Assembly: GCF_002954615.1 (NCBI RefSeq)
Contig: NZ_MSCJ01000001.1
Coordinates: 2,852,001-2,916,000, forward strand
Origin: Photobacterium angustum
GTDB taxonomy: Bacteria > Pseudomonadota > Gammaproteobacteria > Enterobacterales > Vibrionaceae
Direction of reading: 5' to 3'
DNA: 64,000 nt
This document shows, in pieces, positions 10,536-18,838 of this stretch. Numbering within the stretch: position 1 is the stretch's first letter; each line of letters opens with the position of its first letter. Under the pieces are notes generated by a model. The model was not told the origin of the DNA. It worked only from the letters and a program-made list of their open reading frames with translations, and did no database searches. The position numbers and the translations under genes are program-made.

Positions 10536-10740
10536 ACCATTGGCAATATTTCCTCCCTTTAAAATACAGGCAGTGTATGCTGCCTGTACCAGATAATTCG
10601 TGCCACAATCTCAATTTTCGATGATTTAATGGTAAATCAATCGTATTTTCCGATTTTAAATCCTCGTCAGGCACCCCAATCTTTATTACACTAGCTCAAT
10701 AGCTCGTCACGAATATAACGAATATTAATGGAGTAAAGTC

Positions 10741-12096
10741 ATGGCAAAGCATTTTGATTACATCTGTATCGGCGGTGGTAGCGGCGGCATTGCATCAGCA
10801 AACCGTGCTGCAATGTATGGTGCAAAAGTTGCGATTATCGAAGCAAAAGCACTCGGTGGTACTTGTGTAAACGTAGGTTGTGTACCTAAAAAAGTGATGT
10901 GGCATGGTGCTCAAATCGCTGAAGCTATGCACCTTTACGCTAAAGACTACGGTTTTGACGTTGATGTAAAAGGTTTTGACTGGAGCAAGCTGGTTGAAAG
11001 CCGTGAAGCTTACATTAGCCGTATTCATACTTCTTACGATAACGTATTGGGTAACAATAAAGTTGAAGTGATTAATGGCTTTGCAAAATTTGTCGACGCA
11101 AAAACAATTGAAGTGAATGGCGAGCATTACACAGCCGATCATATTTTAATTGCTGTCGGTGGTGAGCCAACAATTCCTGCGATCCCAGGCGCTGAACACG
11201 GTATCGACTCCAATGGTTTCTTTGAGTTAAACGAACAACCTAAGCGTACTGCAATTATTGGTGCGGGTTACATCGCCGTTGAAATTGCAGGTGTACTAAG
11301 CGCACTAGGCACTGATACTCACCTATTCGTACGTAAAGAATCACCACTACGTAGCTTCGATCCTTTGATTGTTGAAACGTTGGTTGAAGTAATGGCAGCT
11401 GAAGGCCCAACACTACACACTCATTCAGTGCCTAAAGAAGTGGTTAAAGAAGCTGATGGCTCTATCACTCTGCACTTTGAAAACGGTGAATCACACAATA
11501 CTGATGTACTGATTTGGGCTATTGGTCGTCACCCAACCACAGATAAAATTAACCTTGAAGCAACTGGTGTTGCAACCAACGACCGTGGTTACATCAAAGT
11601 CGATGAATACCAAGAAACGAATGTGAAAGGTATTTACTGTGTCGGTGACATCATGGAAGGCGGTATTGAGTTAACCCCAATTGCGGTTAAAGCTGGTCGT
11701 CAACTTTCTGAACGTTTGTTTAACAATAAACCTGATGCGAAGATGGATTACTCACTCGTACCAACAGTTGTGTTTAGTCACCCACCAATCGGTACGATTG
11801 GCCTGACAGAGCCTGAAGCTATTGCGCAATACGGTGAAGAAAACGTAAAAGTATACAAGTCTGGCTTTACCTCTATGTACACCGCTGTAACGAGCCATCG
11901 TCAACCTTGTAAAATGAAACTTGTATGTGCTGGCGATGATGAAAAAGTGGTTGGTCTACATGGTATTGGTTTCACTGTTGACGAAATGATCCAAGGCTTT
12001 GGTGTTGCAATTAAGATGGGCGCAACAAAAGCTGACTTTGATAGCGTTGTGGCAATCCATCCAACGGGCAGCGAAGAATTCGTTACCATGAGATAA
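10741..12096 (+). CDS. gor: Glutathione reductase (NADPH)
   Basis: 451 residues. FAD-binding GGGSGG near residues 11-16, redox-active pair in GGTCVNVGC (Cys42, Cys47), NADPH-binding motif GAGYIAVE, and the C-terminal HPTGSEEF that supplies the catalytic His-Glu pair from the other subunit. A homodimeric flavoprotein reducing glutathione disulfide. AATGGAGTAAAGTC gives a good ribosome site before the ATG. A strong terminator follows within 22 bases of the stop, so it is probably monocistronic. Confidence 0.97.
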   Translation: MAKHFDYICIGGGSGGIASANRAAMYGAKVAIIEAKALGGTCVNVGCVPKKVMWHGAQIAEAMHLYAKDYGFDVDVKGFDWSKLVESREAYISRIHTSYDNVLGNNKVEVINGFAKFVDAKTIEVNGEHYTADHILIAVGGEPTIPAIPGAEHGIDSNGFFELNEQPKRTAIIGAGYIAVEIAGVLSALGTDTHLFVRKESPLRSFDPLIVETLVEVMAAEGPTLHTHSVPKEVVKEADGSITLHFENGESHNTDVLIWAIGRHPTTDKINLEATGVATNDRGYIKVDEYQETNVKGIYCVGDIMEGGIELTPIAVKAGRQLSERLFNNKPDAKMDYSLVPTVVFSHPPIGTIGLTEPEAIAQYGEENVKVYKSGFTSMYTAVTSHRQPCKMKLVCAGDDEKVVGLHGIGFTVDEMIQGFGVAIKMGATKADFDSVVAIHPTGSEEFVTMR

Positions 12097-12117
12097 TTGT
12101 CTCACTGAGATAATATT

Positions 12118-12153
12118 AAAAGGCGATGTATGCAAAATACATCGCCTTTTTTA
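12118..12153 (+). terminator. Intrinsic terminator after gor
   Basis: Long stem with arms AAAAGGCGATGTAT and ATACATCGCCTTTT followed by a T-rich tail. Confidence 0.9.
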
Positions 12154-12271
12154 TTCTCTTTATCGTATCAACCACAGGTCTCAATATCAGTGTTAGAAGC
12201 CTTTTAATACTCAATCAATCTTTGCATTTTCAAATTAGAAAAACTAATACCAAAACACTAGTTTTTTTCAT

Positions 12272-12299
12272 TTTTCAATAATCCGAAAATATCTATAAT
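12272..12299 (+). promoter_or_regulatory. Strong sigma-70 promoter with GC-rich discriminator (stable-RNA type)
   Basis: A perfect -10 TATAAT at 12294-12299 has a T-rich -35 (TTTTCA at 12272-12277, 16-base spacing) and an A/T-rich upstream region. The -10 is followed immediately by GCGCGC, the kind of discriminator found on ppGpp-sensitive rRNA and tRNA promoters. It lies about 95 bases upstream of a 26-codon ORF that ends before an intrinsic terminator. Confidence 0.6.
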
Positions 12300-12391
12300 G
12301 CGCGCATCGAAACACGACCGAATGCCTGTTGTTACATTGTTTAGGCGATGGTTGTACATAAAATCTAGCTTAATCTTTTATAGGTAATTCC

Positions 12392-12472
12392 ATGACTCGT
12401 ATCGTTAATAAAATTGTTGCTCTATACACTCCTGCGTTTTCTTCTCTATACAAAAACGGCAACAATAAGTAA
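12392..12472 (+). CDS. Putative 26-residue small protein or leader peptide in its own transcription unit
   Basis: ATG at 12392, TAA at 12470-12472, with TAGGT 7 bases before the ATG as a plausible ribosome site. The peptide begins MTRIVNKIVALYTPAFSSLY and ends with KNGNNK; it is basic with a short amphipathic or hydrophobic middle. It lies between a strong rRNA-like promoter and an 11-bp-stem terminator, a transcript of roughly 230 bases with no downstream gene on this strand, because the next gene is convergent. It could be a true microprotein, a regulatory RNA with an incidental ORF, or a dual-function RNA. I do not recognise it. Confidence 0.5.
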   Translation: MTRIVNKIVALYTPAFSSLYKNGNNK

Positions 12473-12506
12473 GCATTAAATACCTTACTGAAAAAGAATT
12501 TAAAGA

Positions 12507-12537
12507 GGGCTTTGAACGGCATGTTCAAAGCCCTTTT
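12507..12537 (+). terminator. Intrinsic terminator of the short transcription unit
   Basis: Perfect 11-base arms GGGCTTTGAAC / GTTCAAAGCCC with a 5-base loop, followed by TTTT. Confidence 0.88.
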
Positions 12538-12625
12538 GCTATATATCTACAAAAACATCTACCAATCAAAATAAATCTTTGGCCTGACGTTTTTTAATCA
12601 CGACAAAGTCAGCGTTATTGAGACG

Positions 12626-12657
12626 AAAAAAAACACCGCGTAAAAGCGGTGTTTTTT
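12626..12657. terminator. Intrinsic terminator downstream of the His-rich-ended protein gene
   Basis: Stem AACACCGC / GCGGTGTT flanked by A- and T-runs; serves the minus-strand gene ending at 12674 and can work both ways. Confidence 0.82.
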
Positions 12658-12673
12658 AAAATCTATTCACTTA

Positions 12674-13261
12674 TTAGTGATGGTGGTGATGATCATGACC
12701 ACAGCTACAACTTGGCGCAATCACACTTTGAATTTGCGTAAGCGTGATTTGTTTTAGCAACTCTTCAGTGCTGATAGTGTTTAGTAAATGCATGTTTTCT
12801 GCATTCACAGCCATCACATCTTCGATTTCACGCTGCTTGTTAACCACATCAATTAATTTATGGCTAACTTCTGCTGGCAATGAAAACTCACGGATCACTT
12901 TCATTTCATTGCTTTGTGTATCAACAGCCATCATGTTTAATGTTAATGAAGCTGTATCTTCAGCGGGTTGTGCAAAAAACTCATTAGGGATCACCGCAGC
13001 ATTAAACTGAATATCAAACGCTAGATCACCGAGTTTTAATACCACTAAACAACCGCCATTTTCAGTACTTAATACACCAAACTCAGCACCTGACTCAGCA
13101 AGTAGTTGTTGTTCGTCTTCAGTAATATTCTCTAAACCAATAAAAACAACATTCGTCATATCATTGCGGAACATTTCCAGAACAGCACCATCTCCCGCTG
13201 CAAATGGATGATTTTCAATAATTTGACCAACGTGAAAATGATTATGATGTTGTTCTGTCAT
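12674..13261 (-). CDS. Protein of unknown function with histidine-rich ends
   Basis: 195 residues from the ATG at 13261, which has GAGG at a good distance; a TTG four codons earlier is in frame but less likely. The N-terminus has the cluster HHNHFH and the C-terminus ends CSCGHDHHHHH, so both ends look able to bind Ni, Zn, Cu or Co. The body is acidic, with no signal peptide and no transmembrane segment, so a cytoplasmic location is expected. The His tail recalls SlyD, but there is no FKBP-type domain, so it is not SlyD. Role in metal storage or sensing is an inference from the tails alone. Confidence 0.8.
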   Translation of the reverse strand: MTEQHHNHFHVGQIIENHPFAAGDGAVLEMFRNDMTNVVFIGLENITEDEQQLLAESGAEFGVLSTENGGCLVVLKLGDLAFDIQFNAAVIPNEFFAQPAEDTASLTLNMMAVDTQSNEMKVIREFSLPAEVSHKLIDVVNKQREIEDVMAVNAENMHLLNTISTEELLKQITLTQIQSVIAPSCSCGHDHHHHH

Positions 13262-13720
13262 AGCAAACCTCAATAAATTGGTAACGTTATAATTAAGCTA
13301 AAGCAATAAATACAACATATTGTTTAATGTCATAATTATAACCATTACAAAGAAAAACATAATCCCCACAAAAGCAAAAACACTATTACAGATAAGTAAT
13401 AATATTGCGCAAATGAGAAGAGTCTCTAGAACCACTAGAATAATGAGTCAACTACCCATCACATTATAATAGTCATAAAGCCCTAATTTTTATTAATTTG
13501 TTAAATCACAACGTTTACTAAACACATAAACATTAGAATAAAATCAAAAAATATTTACATAATTAACCATTTTTTACCAGTCAACTATTCCATGCTTTAT
13601 TAAAAAAATGTAATCTCTCCCTCCCTAAATATGATAAACCAGTGAATAGTTATTCTCACTGGACCTATAGGGGGTATTCCTATTTATTCGGCAGTTTCTA
13701 TCAGTAGGTTGTAAATCAAG
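13262..13720. other. AT-rich intergenic region upstream of the YjiH-type gene
   Basis: About 460 bases, strongly AT-rich, with no open frame of note. The one clear structure is an inverted repeat near its right end (listed separately). Promoters for both divergent neighbours must lie here, but several TA-rich hexamers are possible and I cannot choose. Confidence 0.6.
13639..13662. promoter_or_regulatory. Inverted repeat upstream of the YjiH-type gene
   Basis: Perfect arms CCAGTGA and TCACTGG separated by 10 bases, 58 bases before the ATG at 13721. Could be an operator or a 5' UTR hairpin. Confidence 0.4.
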
Positions 13721-15088
13721 ATGCATGACCAAGCAGTAGCACCACCTAAAAACACCTTGAACACCTGGCTAATGTTCGTTATCCCATCGTTAATTGGCGT
13801 CTTTCTTTTCATGGCACCGATTAATTTTAATGGTGATATTACGATCCCTATCGCAATCTTAGCGAAAACGATCCAAAGCCATTTTGAGAACTCGCTAACC
13901 TCTATTGTGACAGCAGTAATTAGCTTTACTGCGATTATGTCTATCATCACTAAATTGTTTAAACCGGGTTTTATTACCCGTAATAGCTTTTTAAACGGGT
14001 TAATGAACCCATCAGCAATGTGGTTTGTGGTTCAACAGCTTGGTGCTATTTTTGCTGTTATGGCGTACTTTAATATTGGCCCTGTGATGTTTCGTAACGA
14101 CGCGACAGGCGGTCTTGTATTAAACGATTTACTACCTGTTCTATTCTCAGTATTTATTTTTGCCGGTTTGCTACTGCCGCTTCTACTCAATTTTGGTCTA
14201 CTGGAATTTTTCGGCACTTTATTTACTCGAATCATGCGTCCGATTTTTGGTTTGCCTGGCCGTTCATCCGTTAACTGCATTGCATCTTGGTTAGGTGATG
14301 GCTCGGTAGGCGTATTATTGACCAGTAAGCAATACGAATCGGGAATGTACACCCAACGTGAAGCGGCCATTATTGGTACAACCTTTTCAGCGGTATCTAT
14401 TACCTTTAGCTTAGTCGTGATCGCGCAAGTTAACTTAGAGCACATGTTTGCACCGTTCTACTTAACGGTATGCCTTGCAGGTCTTGTCGCGGCAATTATT
14501 GTGCCTCGTCTACCGCCACTATCACGTAAGAAAAACATCTACATTGATGGCACAACAGAGAGTCAACATGATGAAAATGTGCCACAAGGTTACAACGTTT
14601 TCTCTTACGGTTTACACCAAGCACTAAAGAAAGCCGCTGAAGTAAAAAGTATTCCAGCAATTGCGTTAGATGGCGTGAAAAACGCTGTAGATATGGTGTT
14701 TGGCGTACTACCTGTCGTGATGGCGATTGGTACTATCGCGCTGGTGATTGCAGAAAATACACCGCTATTTGATTACTTAGGTATGCCATTTATTCCGTTC
14801 TTAGAGCTACTGCATATTCCAGAAGCGGAAGCGGCATCTAAAACGATTGTGGTGGGTTTCGCTGATATGTTCTTGCCTTCTATTTTGGCATCAACAATTG
14901 AAAGCGACATGACGCGCTTCATCATCGCTGCAATGTCAGTGACACAACTTATCTACATGTCTGAAATTGGTGCACTATTAATTGGTAGTAAAGTACCTGT
15001 AAAAGCGTGGGAACTGTTTGTAATTTTCATTCTTCGTACACTGGTGACTTTACCTGTGATTGCAGGTATGGCGCACCTACTGTTCTAA
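13721..15088 (+). CDS. YjiH-family inner-membrane protein with nucleoside-recognition (Gate) domains
   Basis: 455 residues, about ten hydrophobic segments. The sequence LMFVIPSLIGVFLFMAPI near the start, the segment LPGRSSVNCIASWLGDGSVGVLL and the C-terminal FADMFLPSILAS are characteristic of the YjiH/Gate family. Substrate is not established for this family as far as I know; nucleosides or related compounds are often suggested. A terminator follows 19 bases after the stop, so the gene is probably transcribed alone. The start is the first ATG with a weak AGGTTG-type ribosome site. Confidence 0.85.
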   Translation: MHDQAVAPPKNTLNTWLMFVIPSLIGVFLFMAPINFNGDITIPIAILAKTIQSHFENSLTSIVTAVISFTAIMSIITKLFKPGFITRNSFLNGLMNPSAMWFVVQQLGAIFAVMAYFNIGPVMFRNDATGGLVLNDLLPVLFSVFIFAGLLLPLLLNFGLLEFFGTLFTRIMRPIFGLPGRSSVNCIASWLGDGSVGVLLTSKQYESGMYTQREAAIIGTTFSAVSITFSLVVIAQVNLEHMFAPFYLTVCLAGLVAAIIVPRLPPLSRKKNIYIDGTTESQHDENVPQGYNVFSYGLHQALKKAAEVKSIPAIALDGVKNAVDMVFGVLPVVMAIGTIALVIAENTPLFDYLGMPFIPFLELLHIPEAEAASKTIVVGFADMFLPSILASTIESDMTRFIIAAMSVTQLIYMSEIGALLIGSKVPVKAWELFVIFILRTLVTLPVIAGMAHLLF

Positions 15089-15106
15089 AATTTGAGTTTC
15101 ACTGAT

Positions 15107-15136
15107 AAAAAAGGCGACCATTGGTCGCCTTTTTTA
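15107..15136. terminator. Intrinsic terminator after the YjiH-type gene
   Basis: Stem GGCGACC / GGTCGCC with flanking A-run and T-run. Confidence 0.88.
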
Positions 15137-15366
15137 TTATCAAAATATTGATACAGCTAAGGCATTAGAATTAACACCAACTAGCAATTTCGTTAATTCC
15201 ATCGCATTTTATAAAATCCAATATTCATCATAAGAATAAGCACTTTTTTGCCATTGATTTTATTTTCCTCAATTGCAAACATGTCAACAAGCCAAATCTA
15301 ACCAACTGTTTTTAATGTTATTTACGGCTTATTAACCATGCATATTGTTTAAAGGGAATCGATATA

Positions 15367-16785
15367 ATGCAATTCAAACTATCTATTGTTGCAGCATCAC
15401 TTCTTGCGACGCTTACTCTTACTGGCTGTAACGATGATTCATCTTCAACATCAACAACACCTGATATTGAAAATACATCACCAGAGACTGGGACTCCTGA
15501 CACTGATAAGCCTGATACTGAACAACCAACGCCAGATACTAGCACTATCACCATTCAAGCTATCGATGGTTACCTAGCCAACGCAGATATCTGTATTGAC
15601 CGTAACGACAATAATGTATGTGACACTAATGAACAGTTAGACGTTAAGACAGACAAAAACGGTAAAGCTGAAATTAGCAAAGAAGATGCTAAATTCAATA
15701 TCATAGTATCAGCAAAAGCATCGGTGACTAGTGACTCAGATAAGAGTGGTAAGTTAGGCAATGACTTCCAATACATCGTTTCTGCAAGTGATAATATTGA
15801 GAATAACACTATTTCAGTGACGCCTTTTACTACAATGGCACACACAAAAGACACCACATTAGAAGCCCTTGCAGATGAGCTAAACCTGCCACTTAACACC
15901 ATTGCTGGTGATTATGTTGCACAAAAAGAAAGTGATGATAATGCACAGAAAGTGCATGCGATTGCGCGTTCAATTACAACCTCACTACCAACGACCATTG
16001 CAGCTATCGATGCCGACAAACTCGTTAAAACAACCACTGACATCAGCAAAATATTAGATGAAAAAATTAACAACAAAGAAGATTTGAACACCATCAACAT
16101 TGAATTTGATGAAAAAGGCCAAGCGGTAAGTAAAGCCATTTACACCACTGCAAGCTACTTTGCTGTTAACGAAGAAATGTGGGCAGTAAGCTTAAATAAA
16201 GCATATGCGACTCAAGAAGGTATTGATTACGCAAAAGTTATCTCTGCTAACACGCTAGAAATGACACGCTACAACACAGGTAAAACATCGACAGGTGAAT
16301 TTACGATCAACGGTGACGCTATCGTTTCTGATGGTGAAGCAGATACTTTCATCTACATGACTCAAGACGTCTCACTCGCTGTACCACAAAATGACGGTGA
16401 TCTAATCCTGTGGAGTAAGAAAGATCTGCGTCAGAAAGAAGCTGTTTATGCTGAAACCTTTGCGAATAAGACTTTCTTCTTTATTGCAGATGACTCTACA
16501 ACCTATAACCCTGATCCAATGTTAGCAACAATGCGCTTTACAACTGATAAAGTGACGATTGAAGAAAACGGTGAGTCAATGGAGCTTAGTTGGGCAATTC
16601 AAAACGATAACCTATTTATCGATTTCCCAGACGGCGATAACGATATGAACTTCAAGATCATTGCCAAAGATCGTAATTTACTGATCACAGAAGACAGCAC
16701 AGTTAAAAACATGTTTGGTATGTTTGCTTCTAATGAAGCATTCGCAAGAGATCTTCTGACAAAGTGGAAAGCATCAAGCAAGTAA
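15367..16785 (+). CDS. Secreted lipoprotein with an EF-hand-like calcium loop, function unknown
   Basis: 472 residues. Lipoprotein signal with lipobox LTGC (Cys21); the residues after the Cys are NDD, which would be compatible with inner-membrane retention by the +2 rule if that rule applies here. A Ser/Thr/Pro/Asp-rich linker follows to about residue 60, then a segment DRNDNNVCDTNE (78-89) matching the EF-hand or dockerin-type calcium loop, flanked by Cys76 and Cys85 that could pair. The rest has no domain I recognise. AAAGGGA precedes the ATG. It is flanked by terminators on both sides, so it is a single-gene unit. Proteins of this layout occur in marine gammaproteobacteria, but I do not know their function. 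Confidence 0.82.
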   Translation: MQFKLSIVAASLLATLTLTGCNDDSSSTSTTPDIENTSPETGTPDTDKPDTEQPTPDTSTITIQAIDGYLANADICIDRNDNNVCDTNEQLDVKTDKNGKAEISKEDAKFNIIVSAKASVTSDSDKSGKLGNDFQYIVSASDNIENNTISVTPFTTMAHTKDTTLEALADELNLPLNTIAGDYVAQKESDDNAQKVHAIARSITTSLPTTIAAIDADKLVKTTTDISKILDEKINNKEDLNTINIEFDEKGQAVSKAIYTTASYFAVNEEMWAVSLNKAYATQEGIDYAKVISANTLEMTRYNTGKTSTGEFTINGDAIVSDGEADTFIYMTQDVSLAVPQNDGDLILWSKKDLRQKEAVYAETFANKTFFFIADDSTTYNPDPMLATMRFTTDKVTIEENGESMELSWAIQNDNLFIDFPDGDNDMNFKIIAKDRNLLITEDSTVKNMFGMFASNEAFARDLLTKWKASSK

Positions 16786-16794
16786 TACAAAATC

Positions 16795-16824
16795 AAAAAA
16801 GGCGACCAATAGGTCGCCTTTTTA
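16795..16824. terminator. Bidirectional intrinsic terminator (lipoprotein gene / ABC importer operon)
   Basis: Stem GGCGACC-AATA-GGTCGCC flanked by A6 and T5, between convergent genes. Confidence 0.88.
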
Positions 16825-16843
16825 CTATCTAAACGTCAGCTCA

Positions 16844-17782
16844 TTAACCTTTATAAATCTTCGGGTTAAACACGTCCCGTAACCAATCACCTAACAAGTT
16901 GATTACCAGTACTAATACCACCAGCAAAATACCTGGGAAGACAGTGATCCACCACGCGCCAGAGAAGATATATTTAAAGCCGATACTGATCAGTGAACCC
17001 AATGATGGCTGATCTACCGGTAAACCTAAGCCTAAGAATGACAAGGCCGCTTCTGACATAATGGCATTTGCCACCTGTACCGTTGAAATCACTAAGATCG
17101 GTGATAAACAGTTTGGCAGAATATGACGGAACATAATACGTGGCGCTCTAAAGCCCATGACTTTTGCCGCTTCAACATACTCTTTCTTCTTTTCGGCTAA
17201 TACCGAAGCACGCACTGTACGTGCATACTGAGGCCATTCAGCAATACCAATGATCATTACCAACATGATCACCGCATATTGCGCATAGGTTTCAGCACCT
17301 AATGCGGTTCGGAAAATCGCAGAAACGATGATCGCCACCATCATGGTCGAGAATGACAACTGCACGTCCGCAATACGCATCAAGAAACTATCAACACGAC
17401 CACCATAATAACCCGCAGTTAAGCCAATCACGATCCCCAGTGTCATTTGCAGTGCAACAGCAAGTAAACCAATCGTTAGTGATAAACGCGCACCATAAAG
17501 CATGGTCGATAAAATATCACGGCCTTGATCGTCGGTACCAAGTAAGAAGTTCTCATCACCATCTTCCATCCATGATGGCGGTAACTCTGAATCCATAATA
17601 TCTATCGACGCTAAATCATACGGATTACTCGGCGCTATAAATGGTGCAAACAATGCCGTGGTGGCAAACGTTAGAAAGACAGCGAAGCACACCATCGCCA
17701 CTTTGTCTTTCTTAAAATAATACAAAATATCGGAGTTTTTAAAACGCTCCCAACGGCTTGGTGCAGCTAGTGTATTACTCAT
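16844..17782 (-). CDS. ABC importer permease, DppC/GsiD type
   Basis: 312 residues with an N-terminal cytoplasmic stretch, about six transmembrane helices and the permease EAA-type loop (YVEAAKVMGFRAPRIMFRHILPN). The segment GTDDQGRDILSTMLYGARLSL is typical of the DppC/OppC N-terminal region. It is the last gene of a four-gene operon; the start is 3 bases after the stop of the upstream permease. It forms the membrane channel with that permease. Confidence 0.92.
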   Translation of the reverse strand: MSNTLAAPSRWERFKNSDILYYFKKDKVAMVCFAVFLTFATTALFAPFIAPSNPYDLASIDIMDSELPPSWMEDGDENFLLGTDDQGRDILSTMLYGARLSLTIGLLAVALQMTLGIVIGLTAGYYGGRVDSFLMRIADVQLSFSTMMVAIIVSAIFRTALGAETYAQYAVIMLVMIIGIAEWPQYARTVRASVLAEKKKEYVEAAKVMGFRAPRIMFRHILPNCLSPILVISTVQVANAIMSEAALSFLGLGLPVDQPSLGSLISIGFKYIFSGAWWITVFPGILLVVLVLVINLLGDWLRDVFNPKIYKG

Positions 17783-17785
17783 GAC

Positions 17786-18763
17786 TTACTCTCCCTTGCC
17801 AGTCAGGTTTACAGTCGGGTTAACCAATCCATAGAGCAAATCGACGATGGTATTAGTTACAACAAAGATCAAGCCAACAAAAATCACGTAAGCTGTGATA
17901 AGTGGGGTATCAACACGGTTAATGGCATCTAAAAACAGCAATCCTGTGCCTGGCCATTGGAATACACTTTCAGTCAAAATGGTGTAAGCAATCATGGTAC
18001 CGATCTGCACCCCGCCAACCGTTAATACCGGCAGCATGGTGTTTTTTAAGGCGTGTTGGTAGTAGACCTTTTTCATCGGTAGCCCTTTCGCTTTCGCGAA
18101 CTTAATGTATTCAGAGCTCAACACTTCTAACATTTCAGAGCGCACTAAACGAATAAACAACGGCAACATAATCGACGCTAAGGCAACACATGGCAGCACA
18201 AGGTGCTTTAAGCCATCAAGGGTAAAGAACCCCGATTCCCAACCTAAATAGTTGGCGGTTTCACCTCGACCAAACGAAGGTAACCAACCAAGTTCAATAG
18301 AAAAGACGTACATCAACATAATGGCAGTTAAGAAAACGGGAATTGATATACCAATACTACTGAACGCCATAATGGCTTTGGTTAAGAAACTATTGGGATG
18401 AATCGCGGAGTACACGCCAAGCGGAATAGAGACCAAGACAATAATAATTGTGGCACCAAAAACTAACTCTAAGGTGGCAACTAATTTGTCTAAAATCACC
18501 TCTGTGGCAGGCTTTTTAAAGGTATAAGACGTGCCTAGATCGCCTTGTACCGCATTCGCTAAAAATCGGCTGTATTTGGTGATAAACGGATCGTTAAGTC
18601 CTAAATCATCACGTAATTGTTGTCGTTCAGCTTCTGATACAGATTGCCCCACCAACTCTCGTAATGGGTCGCCAAGGTTATCTTGGATGGCAAAGGCCAC
18701 CAAACTGATCACAAACATCACTATCAGTGCCTGATACAGGCGCTTGACCAGAAACGTAAACAT
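17786..18763 (-). CDS. ABC importer permease, DppB/GsiC type
   Basis: 325 residues from the ATG at 18763 with GGGCAGGGA as ribosome site; the frame could be extended 14 codons upstream to a TTG, but those codons would run through the hairpin and the family starts at MFTFLVKRL-like sequence. About six transmembrane helices; the EAA loop is YIKFAKAKGLPMKKVYYQHALKN. Partner of the next permease gene. Preceded by a strong hairpin with a U-run that should lower its expression relative to the binding protein. Confidence 0.92.
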   Translation of the reverse strand: MFTFLVKRLYQALIVMFVISLVAFAIQDNLGDPLRELVGQSVSEAERQQLRDDLGLNDPFITKYSRFLANAVQGDLGTSYTFKKPATEVILDKLVATLELVFGATIIIVLVSIPLGVYSAIHPNSFLTKAIMAFSSIGISIPVFLTAIMLMYVFSIELGWLPSFGRGETANYLGWESGFFTLDGLKHLVLPCVALASIMLPLFIRLVRSEMLEVLSSEYIKFAKAKGLPMKKVYYQHALKNTMLPVLTVGGVQIGTMIAYTILTESVFQWPGTGLLFLDAINRVDTPLITAYVIFVGLIFVVTNTIVDLLYGLVNPTVNLTGKGE

Positions 18764-18787
18764 TCCCTGCCCCTTCTCTTTCTTCCT

Positions 18788-18816
18788 GAAAAAGTGCCGG
18801 AGCAAGCTCCGGCACT
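18788..18816 (-). terminator. Intercistronic leaky terminator between binding protein and permease genes
   Basis: Perfect 11-base arms AGTGCCGGAGC / GCTCCGGCACT with a 2-base centre (18793-18816), followed in the minus direction by five U. Its place just after the binding-protein stop fits a partial terminator or 3' stabiliser that makes more binding protein than permease. Confidence 0.8.
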
Positions 18817-18838
18817 GTCGCTTTCGCTATAACATTAC

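Noticed and set aside
12674..13261. Considered SlyD because of the histidine-rich C-terminus
   Set aside because: No FKBP-type core; length and sequence of the body do not match.
13684..13950. Minus-strand ORF at the start of the YjiH-type gene
   Set aside because: Overlaps the real gene in reverse; hydrophobic pattern is the mirror of its membrane segments.
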